From Eubacteriales bacterium (GTDB lineage: Bacteria; Bacillota; Clostridia; Peptostreptococcales; Acidaminobacteraceae), in contig DAOURC010000023.1 in assembly GCA_030625285.1 (NCBI GenBank), forward strand, positions 1 through 8,208: DNA of 8,208 bases, written 5' to 3'. The notes under the pieces are model-generated. The model was not told the origin of the DNA. It was given only the letters and a program-made list of their open reading frames with translations, and did no database searches. This document shows positions 1-6,722 of the stretch, piece after piece. Every line of letters begins with the position of its first letter. The first letter of the stretch is position 1. A program made the position numbers and the translations under genes.

Positions 1-1362
<1,362 letters not shown>

Positions 1363-1368
1363 CTAATA

Positions 1369-1374
1369 CCTCCC
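1369..1374 (-). promoter_or_regulatory. Ribosome binding site of pyrG
   Basis: GGGAGG on the minus strand lies six bases before the ATG at 1362. It fixes the pyrG start and lies only nine bases after the U-tract of the leader terminator, so the leader RNA decides whether the ribosome binding site is transcribed at all. Confidence 0.8.
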
Positions 1375-1383
1375 GAATTTTTC

Positions 1384-1407
1384 AAAAAAAAGAGTGACAA
1401 ATCACCC
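1384..1407 (-). terminator. Intrinsic terminator (attenuator) in the pyrG leader
   Basis: Reading the minus strand, GGGTGA (1407-1402), loop TTTG and TCACTC (1397-1392) form a 6-bp stem that includes one G-U pair. Eight T residues follow directly (1391-1384). This is the form of a short intrinsic terminator, and it sits between the promoter and the ribosome binding site of pyrG, so it would act as an attenuator. The same GGGTGA strand can instead pair with TCATCC just upstream, which would prevent termination. The stem is short, so termination may be partial. Confidence 0.65.
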
Positions 1408-1418
1408 ATCTAGGATGA
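1402..1418 (-). promoter_or_regulatory. Possible antiterminator hairpin in the pyrG leader
   Basis: TCATCC (1418-1413) can pair with GGGTGA (1407-1402) around a 5-base loop TAGAT, giving six pairs with one G-U. GGGTGA is also the 5' strand of the terminator at 1407-1384, so the two hairpins exclude each other. This is seen by pairing in the sequence only; which one forms, and what controls the choice, is inference. Confidence 0.4.
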
Positions 1419-1470
1419 CCCACCACTTAATTACGTGCTAGTTTTGGTAGGGCACCCACTTTGCGGGTGC
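1419..1470 (-). promoter_or_regulatory. Two consecutive hairpins in the pyrG leader RNA
   Basis: On the minus strand GCACCCGC (1470-1463) pairs with GTGGGTGC (1459-1452) across an AAA loop, 8 bp with one G-U. Directly after it CCTACCA (1451-1445) pairs with TGGTGGG (1425-1419) across a 19-base loop, 7 bp with one G-U. The second stem ends one base before the antiterminator strand TCATCC, so the elements are packed end to end and could stack. I do not recognise a named riboswitch class here. A protein- or ligand-binding leader is possible but not shown. Confidence 0.45.
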
Positions 1471-1497
1471 AAATCTACTAAATTTAAATACTCAAAT

Positions 1498-1527
1498 AGT
1501 ATATATTTAATCATACCCTTTAGTCAA
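1498..1527 (-). promoter_or_regulatory. Sigma-70-type promoter of pyrG
   Basis: On the minus strand, -35 TTGACT (1527-1522) and -10 TATACT (1503-1498) are separated by 18 bp. The predicted start is near 1491, giving a leader of about 130 nt before the pyrG ATG. The -35 box begins seven bases after the stop codon of the upstream coiled-coil gene, so pyrG can be transcribed independently. The start region reads TTGAGTATT, without a run of G. Confidence 0.6.
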
Positions 1528-1533
1528 GGAATA

Positions 1534-2454
1534 TCAAAAGTATTTCTGTAAAATTTCTTCTTTATTTTTTTCTAATTTTTTTAAACTCATATGCAAATCA
1601 TTTTTTCTAGATTCCAAACTATCCAATCTCTCTTGAACATGTCCATATGCCTGATTTATTTTATTCAACGAATCATTGATTTTATTCTGAACCATGAAAT
1701 CCACAAATATATTGTCAAAGAAAAAATCTGCAACTGTCATGAAGCTACCCATGTCTATATCTACTTCACTGTATGCATCTACATCTTTAAGCTCTCTTTC
1801 AAATATTTGCAGTCTTCCCTTTGCTTCCGAGAGCGATTTTCTAGCAGCGTCTATTTTCATATGCTTTCCTACATTTGCAATGAAATTCCCTCCGAGCATA
1901 TCAAAAATTCCCCAGTTTTTCGCAGTGTTCAAATCATTGATCACACTCGAAAAAGCACTCAAAGCCTGTCTTCCAGCAATAACCGCTTCGTCAATCTCTT
2001 TCATTTCACTTTTTACAGAAGTTATCACATTGATGGTTTTTTTCAAGTTTTCATCTTTATCTTCCATCGAATCCGTTTTTTTCTTTAGAAGCCAAATGTA
2101 TTCTTCTTCATACTTCTTGATGTCTTCTACCTTTGATTCTATATCTTTAATCTTCTCTTCCATCATTTCAAGTTCATCCTCAGCAGAATCGTACTTCAAT
2201 TTCGCTTCAAGAGCTTCCATTTTTTCTTTTTCCAATTTTCCATCATAGCTACCATTTATGTATGTCAACACACTTGTTAAAGAAACCTTTTCCATCTTGT
2301 CTACATCCATATTTTCTTTAATAAGCTGTTTTCTCAACTTTTTCACTTCAACAATCAATCTATCTCTTTCTTCATTAAACCCATCTAGTCGTTTTTTCAA
2401 TGTCTTTTGCTCGTCAATTTTTTCTTTTAATTCAAATACTGATAATGTATTCAT
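1534..2454 (-). CDS. Conserved-looking coiled-coil protein of unknown function
   Basis: The 306-residue product is rich in Glu and Lys and mostly helical. Long heptad-like stretches run through about residues 5-50, 74-155, 200-226 and 256-303. There is no signal peptide or membrane segment, so it is probably cytoplasmic. The one distinctive part is a non-coiled Gly/Phe-containing segment near residues 181-204 (WGIFDMLGGNFIANVGKHMK, then IDAARK), followed by a second hydrophobic patch around 236-255 (GSFMTVADFFFDNIFVDFMV). This resembles a motif I associate with uncharacterised Firmicute proteins, but I cannot name a family. No ATPase, nuclease or DNA-binding motif is visible, so an SMC-like name would be unjustified. 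The start ATG is preceded by GTGAGG with seven bases of spacing. It is the last gene before the pyrG promoter and lies 62 bp after the membrane-protein gene, possibly in the same transcript. Confidence 0.85.
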   Translation of the reverse strand: MNTLSVFELKEKIDEQKTLKKRLDGFNEERDRLIVEVKKLRKQLIKENMDVDKMEKVSLTSVLTYINGSYDGKLEKEKMEALEAKLKYDSAEDELEMMEEKIKDIESKVEDIKKYEEEYIWLLKKKTDSMEDKDENLKKTINVITSVKSEMKEIDEAVIAGRQALSAFSSVINDLNTAKNWGIFDMLGGNFIANVGKHMKIDAARKSLSEAKGRLQIFERELKDVDAYSEVDIDMGSFMTVADFFFDNIFVDFMVQNKINDSLNKINQAYGHVQERLDSLESRKNDLHMSLKKLEKNKEEILQKYF

Positions 2455-2516
2455 ATTTATACCTCACTTTGCAATATATTGATTTTTTCACATAAGTCGT
2501 ACGCCTTTTTGTTTTT

Positions 2517-2966
2517 TTACAATAAATGGATTACATTCAAGCTTATCATATATACGATAGTTCCTGCTACAATCACTCCTAAAGATATTGCCAGCCATGC
2601 ATTTTTAAATTTAACCTGTAGCACATTGGCTGCAACGACTCCAGTATAAACACCAGTTGTCGGTACAGGAATCGCTACTAATAAAAACAATCCCAACAAT
2701 CTAAATTTCCTATAACTTTTAACCTTTCTAGCTGCTCTTTCTTCATACTTGTTAATCCACTCGCGAAATCTTTTAAGAGTCTTAAAATATGTAAAGATCG
2801 GACGAACAATTAATAATAAAATAGGCACTATTATTAAATTCCCCAACACCGATAACAAGAAGCTATTCATAGGTTCCATCCCTAGGTTGATACCTAAGGG
2901 AATAGCTCCCCTTAATTCAGAAATAGGCATCATAGCTGTAAAAAATACAATCATCTCTTTAGTCAA
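2517..2966 (-). CDS. Small multidrug export family membrane protein (PF06695/COG2426 type)
   Basis: This is an integral membrane protein of about 149 residues. It carries the two signatures of the family annotated as putative small multi-drug export proteins: MPISELRGAIPLGI near the N-terminus (about residues 13-26) and AIPVPTTGVYTGVVAA in the middle (about 98-113). Four hydrophobic stretches are visible, near residues 5-26, 33-60, 88-113 and 123-149. A basic loop (KTLKRFREWINKYEERAARKVKSYRK) separates the second from the third. The family name comes from homology; the transported substrate is not established. Start choice: the frame opens at TTG 2972, but the ribosome binding site AAGGGTGA (2980-2973) touches that codon. 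A second TTG at 2966 has six bases of spacing and is preferred; the first ATG (2954) is too far away. It follows the cysQ stop within about 12 bases and is probably translated from the same mRNA. Confidence 0.85.
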   Translation of the reverse strand: MTKEMIVFFTAMMPISELRGAIPLGINLGMEPMNSFLLSVLGNLIIVPILLLIVRPIFTYFKTLKRFREWINKYEERAARKVKSYRKFRLLGLFLLVAIPVPTTGVYTGVVAANVLQVKFKNAWLAISLGVIVAGTIVYMISLNVIHLL

Positions 2967-2978
2967 ATTCAATCACCC

Positions 2979-3758
2979 TTATAAACTCAATTTATTTTCT
3001 TCTCTATTTACAATATAAAATCCGTTATTATTTGTACTGATTTTCCTGTTGTAGCACATAACAGTATCATCAAGCTGTTTGAATACTCCACCAGCCTCAC
3101 TTACTATTATCTCCATGGCTGCTGTATCCCACTCCATAGTTTTCCCAAGGCTATAGTATATATCCGCTTCGCCACTCGCTATTGTGCATCCCTTTAAAGA
3201 ACTTCCCATTTTTATCACATCGGTGATCTTACTCTCGTTTTCATAAAGATCAGTAAGCTTTTGAGATATCCTAGATCTACTTCTTAAGGCGATGATTCCA
3301 TCTGTCTTATCATTCACCGATATTTTTTTTGTTTCACCAATACTATTTTCTAGAAAGGATCCCTCTCCTTTAACTGCATAATAAAGGTCCTTCGTTACAG
3401 GTATATATATGACTCCCAATATTGGTCTTTTCTTATAAACCAGTGCAATGTTAACAGAGAATTCATCATTGTGCCTAATAAACTCCTTTGTTCCATCTAA
3501 AGGATCGACTAGCCAACAATAATCGTTATCTCTTCTTATTAAATCATCCTCACTTTCCTCTGCTAAAATAGCATACTGAGGAAATCCGGTTTTTAATTCC
3601 TTTACAATTAAATCATTTGCCAAATGATCTGCTGTAGTTACTGGAGAGTCATCAGATTTTATGCTGATATCATATGATTTGTCTAAATAAACCCGCATTA
3701 TCAACCTTCCAGCATCTATAGCCAATTTTTTTGCCAGATCAAGTTCTTTATCGTACAT
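2979..3758 (-). CDS. cysQ: 3'(2'),5'-bisphosphate nucleotidase, CysQ-like (inositol monophosphatase superfamily)
   Basis: The predicted enzyme is a Mg-dependent phosphatase that turns 3'-phosphoadenosine 5'-phosphate (PAP) into AMP, clearing a by-product of sulfate assimilation and 4'-phosphopantetheine transfer. The 259-residue length is normal. The metal-binding motifs are complete: AEES with acidic residues E67/E68, DPLDGTKEF with D85 and D88, and WDTAAMEIIVSEAGG with D211. The DPLDGTKEF form favours CysQ over inositol-1-phosphatase (usually DPIDGT), but other substrates in the superfamily cannot be excluded. The start at ATG 3758 is preferred over the in-frame GTG at 3767, because AGGAAG (3772-3767) overlaps that GTG and lies eight bases before the ATG. 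The galE stop TAG overlaps this ribosome binding site, so the two genes are probably translationally coupled. No sulfate-assimilation genes are nearby. Confidence 0.92.
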   Translation of the reverse strand: MYDKELDLAKKLAIDAGRLIMRVYLDKSYDISIKSDDSPVTTADHLANDLIVKELKTGFPQYAILAEESEDDLIRRDNDYCWLVDPLDGTKEFIRHNDEFSVNIALVYKKRPILGVIYIPVTKDLYYAVKGEGSFLENSIGETKKISVNDKTDGIIALRSRSRISQKLTDLYENESKITDVIKMGSSLKGCTIASGEADIYYSLGKTMEWDTAAMEIIVSEAGGVFKQLDDTVMCYNRKISTNNNGFYIVNREENKLSL

Positions 3759-3766
3759 ATAATTCA

Positions 3767-3772
3767 CTTCCT
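3767..3772 (-). promoter_or_regulatory. Ribosome binding site of cysQ, overlapping the galE stop codon
   Basis: AGGAAG on the minus strand starts inside the galE TAG stop (3773-3771) and ends eight bases before the cysQ ATG at 3758. It overlaps the alternative GTG start at 3767, which argues against that start. Confidence 0.7.
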
Positions 3773-4784
3773 ATTTTTCATATCCATTTGGATTATTCTT
3801 TTGCCAGTTCCAAGAATCTAAGCACATATTATATAAATCATATTTCGTTTTCCATCCAAGCTCATCTAAAGCCCTTGTTGAATCTGCAAAACAAACATCG
3901 ATGTCCCCAGGTCTTCTATCTACAATTTCATACAGAATCTCTTTACCAGTTGCCTTGATGAAATTATTTACAACATCCAACACGCTACAACCTATTCCGG
4001 TGCCTAAATTATAAGTAAACACTCCCTTGTTGTTCGATATCTTGTCTAAAGCTTTTATATGCCCTATGGCTAAATCCACAACATGTATATAATCTCTTAC
4101 ACCAGTGCCGTCGTGAGTATCATAGTCGCTTCCAAACACACTTAACTTTTCTCTTTTTCCAACTGCAACCTGTGTTATATACGGCATTAAATTATTAGGA
4201 ATCCCATTAGGATCTTCTCCTATCCGTCCACACTTGTGCGCCCCTATCGGATTAAAATATCGCAAAATAGAAATAGCCCACTCGGAATCCGATGCATATA
4301 AATCTCTAAGTATTTCTTCAATCATAAATTTCGTACTACCATATGGATTGGTTGTGCCTAATTTCATGTCTTCTTTTAGAGGAGGTTTATTGCTAGAATC
4401 ATATACAGTCGCTGATGAACTGAACACAATTTTCTTAACTCCAAACTCACTCATCATTTCCAACAGCATCACCGTGCTGGTAATATTATTATAATAATAT
4501 TTAAGCGGTTTACTAACCGATTCTCCTACAGCCTTAAATCCTGCGAAATGAATTACCGCATCAAAATCATTCTCTAAAAAAACATTTCTCAATCCATTTT
4601 CATCGAGTAAATCAACCTGATAAAATTTGAACTCCCTATTTGAAATTTCCTTTATCCTATTAACAGCTTCAATCTTACTATTGCTAAGATTGTCGACTAT
4701 TGCAATCTCATGCCCAGCATCTAATAATTCTACTGCAGTATGACTTCCTATATACCCCGCTCCACCTGTCACTAATATTTTCAT
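3771..4784 (-). CDS. galE: UDP-glucose 4-epimerase
   Basis: GalE interconverts UDP-glucose and UDP-galactose using tightly bound NAD, for galactose use (Leloir pathway) or to supply UDP-galactose for surface polysaccharides. It is cytoplasmic. The 337 residues match the family length (E. coli about 338). The N-terminal Rossmann motif TGGAGYIGSH is at residues 6-15, D31 follows as the NAD ribose-binding acid, and HFAGFKAVGES is at about 79-89. The catalytic set is the SSSATVY segment (S122-S124, T126) with Y148 and K152 in NPYGSTK. LRYFNPIGAH and the C-terminal RRPGDIDVCFAD (substrate binding) are also present. The segment YDSSNKPPLKED replaces the more usual YG-type sequence, a minor variation. 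The ATG is preceded by GGGGG with six bases of spacing. It is the first gene of the likely galE-cysQ-membrane protein-coiled-coil operon. No other galactose or polysaccharide genes lie in the window, so its physiological role here is open. Confidence 0.97.
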   Translation of the reverse strand: MKILVTGGAGYIGSHTAVELLDAGHEIAIVDNLSNSKIEAVNRIKEISNREFKFYQVDLLDENGLRNVFLENDFDAVIHFAGFKAVGESVSKPLKYYYNNITSTVMLLEMMSEFGVKKIVFSSSATVYDSSNKPPLKEDMKLGTTNPYGSTKFMIEEILRDLYASDSEWAISILRYFNPIGAHKCGRIGEDPNGIPNNLMPYITQVAVGKREKLSVFGSDYDTHDGTGVRDYIHVVDLAIGHIKALDKISNNKGVFTYNLGTGIGCSVLDVVNNFIKATGKEILYEIVDRRPGDIDVCFADSTRALDELGWKTKYDLYNMCLDSWNWQKNNPNGYEK

Positions 4785-4811
4785 ACCAAACCCCCAATTT
4801 TTTCTAATTAC

Positions 4812-4840
4812 ATAGTAACAATAGATGCCAAAAAAAACAA
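4812..4840 (-). promoter_or_regulatory. Probable sigma-70-type promoter of the galE operon
   Basis: On the minus strand TTGTTT (4840-4835) and TACTAT (4817-4812) are separated by 17 bp. They lie 28 bp or more upstream of the galE ATG. The -35 box falls in the U-tract of the terminator of the upstream regulator gene, so the 69-bp gap holds both a terminator and a promoter. The -35 match is only moderate. Confidence 0.4.
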
Positions 4841-4862
4841 GAAGAGGGATATATTATATCCC
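4830..4862 (-). terminator. Intrinsic terminator of the sigma-54 regulator gene, containing its stop codon
   Basis: The minus strand reads GGGATATAATATATCCC (4862-4846), a perfect 17-base palindrome able to form a 7-bp stem. It is followed by the U-rich TCTTCTTG and a run of eight T (4837-4830). The last codons of the regulator (GGG ATA TAA) make up the 5' arm, so the stop codon lies inside the hairpin. The U-run is offset about eight bases from the stem, so strength is uncertain. Confidence 0.6.
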
Positions 4863-6533
4863 GTATTTTTGTTTTTTTCTAACAAGTGTAGAAATATCTA
4901 TCCCTAGTTCTTTTGCCACCTCTTTAAGGGTAGCGTCTTTTTTCATCGCATCTTCTATCAACGTGCGCTCATAAACGTCGATTTTTTCTTTTAAAGAGAG
5001 TTCGCCCTCATCACTTATACTGTCTATATCTACAAAACCGGCATCTTGCCCAATCTGTTCCCTGAATAATTTAGAATCAATGCATACATCGTCGGCAATT
5101 AGAATTAATCTCTCGATAAGATTTTTCATCTCTCTTATATTTCCATACCATTTATACACCAAAAAATGTTTAAGGCAATCCGGTGAAAAGAAGCAATTTT
5201 TTCTATGCTGATTATTGTAATATTCAAGAAAATATTGTGCCAATGGAATTATATCTTCCTTTCTATCACGCAGTGGAGGAATGGTCAAACTGATCACATT
5301 GAGACGGTAATATAAATCTGCTCTAAATTTCTTTTCTAGAACCAACTGCTTGATATCAGCATTTGTCGCAGCAATTATTCTAGCGTTAAGCTGGATGCTC
5401 TTTGTTCCTCCTATGCGGTAAAAGCACTTATCGTTAAGCACATTTAACAATTTGACTTGAAGTGTATATGGCATCTCATCTATTTCATCCAAAAAAACAG
5501 TTCCCCTGCCAGCTTCTTCAAACAACCCCTTTTTCCCACCTACTTGCGCACCTGTAAACGCTCCGTTTTCATATCCGAACAGTTCCGATTCAATTAAATG
5601 TTCAGGTATGGCTGCACAATTGATTTTAATAATGTTCTCATTACTTCTTTTTACACTTTTACCATGTATATATGCAGCTAAAAAGTCTTTACCCACTCCC
5701 GTTTCACCTAAAATCAATAGAGTGGTATCAACATCTGCAAACTTTTCAGCTTTCGAATAAATATCCTTGGTTTTAACATTATTTATCACTACAGCATTAT
5801 TATCATCAATGTGCTGATTTATCGATTTCATTTTTTTTGTATAAGAAAATAATAATTCTTCTTCATTAGCTGCTTTTTTCATTAGAATATCAAGCTCTGA
5901 AACATCTCTAACCACAGCTATGGTTCTTTTAAATTCCCCTTTTTCATTATTGATGAGAGAACCTGTAACTAAACACTTTTGACCCTCATAATAATTGTTG
6001 ATAGTCGTCACAGTTTGCCGAGTATCAATTACCTTTTCGCAACATGAATTAGGAAGCACATCATTTCTATTCAACTCTTGCACAGTTTTCCCGATTAAAG
6101 AATCTCTTGAAAGTCCAGATAAGTTGATGAATGCATCATTGACATACAATGTTCTACCTGTTTCATCTGTAATGTATATCCCATCTTCCAATTTGTTCAG
6201 CATCTCATTATACATATATTGTTGATGATTCAGATAACTTACTTGCTTCTCAATTTCTGTAATCATTAAAAAATCTACAACATAAAAAATATAGTAGTTT
6301 TCGTCATTGATCTCTATCTCGCTTCTCTTTATATAATACTCCTTGTTTTTATTGGTTTTAGTTTTATAAAAATAATTACATCGATCGATTTTAAGCATAG
6401 GAAAATAAATAGTGATTTTCTTATTGATTAAATTTACTTCATCACCTATAAATTCATAGATTTTATTATCATAATCTTTTATATTAAATTTATAATCAGT
6501 AATTACATATGTGAAATCTGGGTACCTATCCAT
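4854..6533 (-). CDS. Sigma-54-dependent transcriptional activator (PAS, AAA+, Fis-type HTH)
   Basis: This 559-residue enhancer-binding protein would remodel sigma-54 RNA polymerase with ATP. Residues 1-100 form an N-terminal region of no clear family, possibly a divergent PAS. A PAS domain follows at about 107-215 (LEDGIYITDETGRTLYVNDAF, then GLSRDSLIGKT). The AAA+ domain has Walker A GETGVGKD (276-283), the sigma-54 contact loop GAFTGA (324-329, intact), Walker B TVFLDEID with D349/E350, and RADLYYRLNV with R404 and R410 as arginine-finger candidates. Sensor II is WYGNIRE (462-468), where WPGNVRE is usual. A Fis-like HTH occupies about 535-556 (TLKEVAKELGIDISTLVRKK). There is no receiver domain, so the signal is probably a small molecule or redox state sensed by PAS; the ligand is unknown. 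The start ATG has GAGGAG six bases upstream. It is transcribed divergently from the thiolase operon, which carries a sigma-54 promoter and paired palindromes, so that operon is its likely target. Confidence 0.96.
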   Translation of the reverse strand: MDRYPDFTYVITDYKFNIKDYDNKIYEFIGDEVNLINKKITIYFPMLKIDRCNYFYKTKTNKNKEYYIKRSEIEINDENYYIFYVVDFLMITEIEKQVSYLNHQQYMYNEMLNKLEDGIYITDETGRTLYVNDAFINLSGLSRDSLIGKTVQELNRNDVLPNSCCEKVIDTRQTVTTINNYYEGQKCLVTGSLINNEKGEFKRTIAVVRDVSELDILMKKAANEEELLFSYTKKMKSINQHIDDNNAVVINNVKTKDIYSKAEKFADVDTTLLILGETGVGKDFLAAYIHGKSVKRSNENIIKINCAAIPEHLIESELFGYENGAFTGAQVGGKKGLFEEAGRGTVFLDEIDEMPYTLQVKLLNVLNDKCFYRIGGTKSIQLNARIIAATNADIKQLVLEKKFRADLYYRLNVISLTIPPLRDRKEDIIPLAQYFLEYYNNQHRKNCFFSPDCLKHFLVYKWYGNIREMKNLIERLILIADDVCIDSKLFREQIGQDAGFVDIDSISDEGELSLKEKIDVYERTLIEDAMKKDATLKEVAKELGIDISTLVRKKQKYGI

Positions 6534-6561
6534 ATATTACTCCTCTTTTTATTATAAGATG

Positions 6562-6579
6562 ATATGCAGCATTGCAATT
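6562..6579. promoter_or_regulatory. Upstream activator site 1 (imperfect palindrome)
   Basis: ATATGCA-GCAT-TGCAATT matches the perfect palindrome at 6593-6610 in its left half and in most of the right half (TGCA plus the final T). Its centre is about 104 bp upstream of the -24 element of the thiolase promoter, a usual distance for enhancer sites of sigma-54 activators. Assignment to the adjacent regulator is inference from position and relatedness. Confidence 0.6.
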
Positions 6580-6592
6580 TTAATTTGTTTTC

Positions 6593-6610
6593 ATATGCAA
6601 TACTGCATAT
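6593..6610. promoter_or_regulatory. Upstream activator site 2 (perfect palindrome)
   Basis: ATATGCA-ATAC-TGCATAT is a perfect 7+4+7 inverted repeat, suited to a Fis-type HTH dimer. Its centre is 31 bp from that of site 1, close to three helical turns, so both dimers would lie on the same DNA face. It is about 72 bp upstream of the -24 element of the thiolase promoter. The two sites together also form a larger inverted repeat (6561-6576 with 6596-6611, 15 of 16 matching). Confidence 0.7.
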
Positions 6611-6621
6611 CTCTATGTTCT

Positions 6622-6650
6622 ATATTATTATCATTTCATTGAAATTACAA
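6622..6650 (-). promoter_or_regulatory. Candidate sigma-70-type promoter of the sigma-54 regulator
   Basis: On the minus strand TTGTAA (6650-6645) and TAATAT (6627-6622) are separated by 17 bp. A start near 6615 would give a leader of about 80 nt containing both palindromic sites, so bound regulator could block its own transcription. The region is AT-rich and such matches are easy to find, so this is tentative. Confidence 0.35.
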
Positions 6651-6672
6651 CAATTTTAAATAACTCGTTAAA

Positions 6673-6688
6673 TGGCATGCAACTTGCA
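6673..6688 (+). promoter_or_regulatory. Sigma-54 (-24/-12) promoter of the thiolase operon
   Basis: TGGCATG-CAAC-TTGCA matches the sigma-54 consensus TGGCAYR-N4-TTGCW at every conserved position, with the invariant GG (6674-6675) and GC (6686-6687) at correct spacing. The predicted start is about 12 bp after the GC, near 6699, just before the AGGAGGT ribosome binding site (6709-6715). The divergent neighbour encodes a sigma-54 activator, which strongly supports the call. Confidence 0.9.
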
Positions 6689-6708
6689 TATTATAATTAA
6701 TATATATT

Positions 6709-6715
6709 AGGAGGT
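6709..6715 (+). promoter_or_regulatory. Ribosome binding site of the thiolase gene
   Basis: AGGAGGT is a full-strength Shine-Dalgarno sequence seven bases before the ATG at 6723. With a start near 6699 the 5' leader would be only about 24 nt. Confidence 0.85.
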
Positions 6716-6722
6716 AACAAAA

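Noticed and set aside
1363..1533. Known riboswitch or T-box identity for the pyrG leader
   Set aside because: I compared it by eye with remembered motifs (ykkC type, preQ1, c-di-GMP, THF, T-box) and saw no convincing match, so it is reported only as an attenuator-like leader.
1591..2482. Plus-strand open frames of 165, 184 and 74 codons
   Set aside because: They are antisense to the coiled-coil gene. Their Ser/Phe/Ile-rich products are what the complement of Lys/Glu-rich coiled-coil codons gives.
2494..2518. Plus-strand hairpin AAGTCGTACGCCTT followed by a T-rich run, resembling a terminator
   Set aside because: The stem is short and interrupted by a mismatch, and no plus-strand gene precedes it. 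On the minus strand, where the genes lie, no T run follows it.
3759..3767. GTG at 3767 as the cysQ start
   Set aside because: It overlaps the AGGAAG ribosome binding site, while the ATG three codons later has an ideal 8-base spacing.
6551..6556. Perfect TATAAT on the minus strand as the -10 of the sigma-54 regulator
   Set aside because: A start about 7 bases downstream would fall within the GAGGAG ribosome binding site (6545-6540), and the best -35 has poor spacing (15 bp). It is kept only as a less likely alternative.
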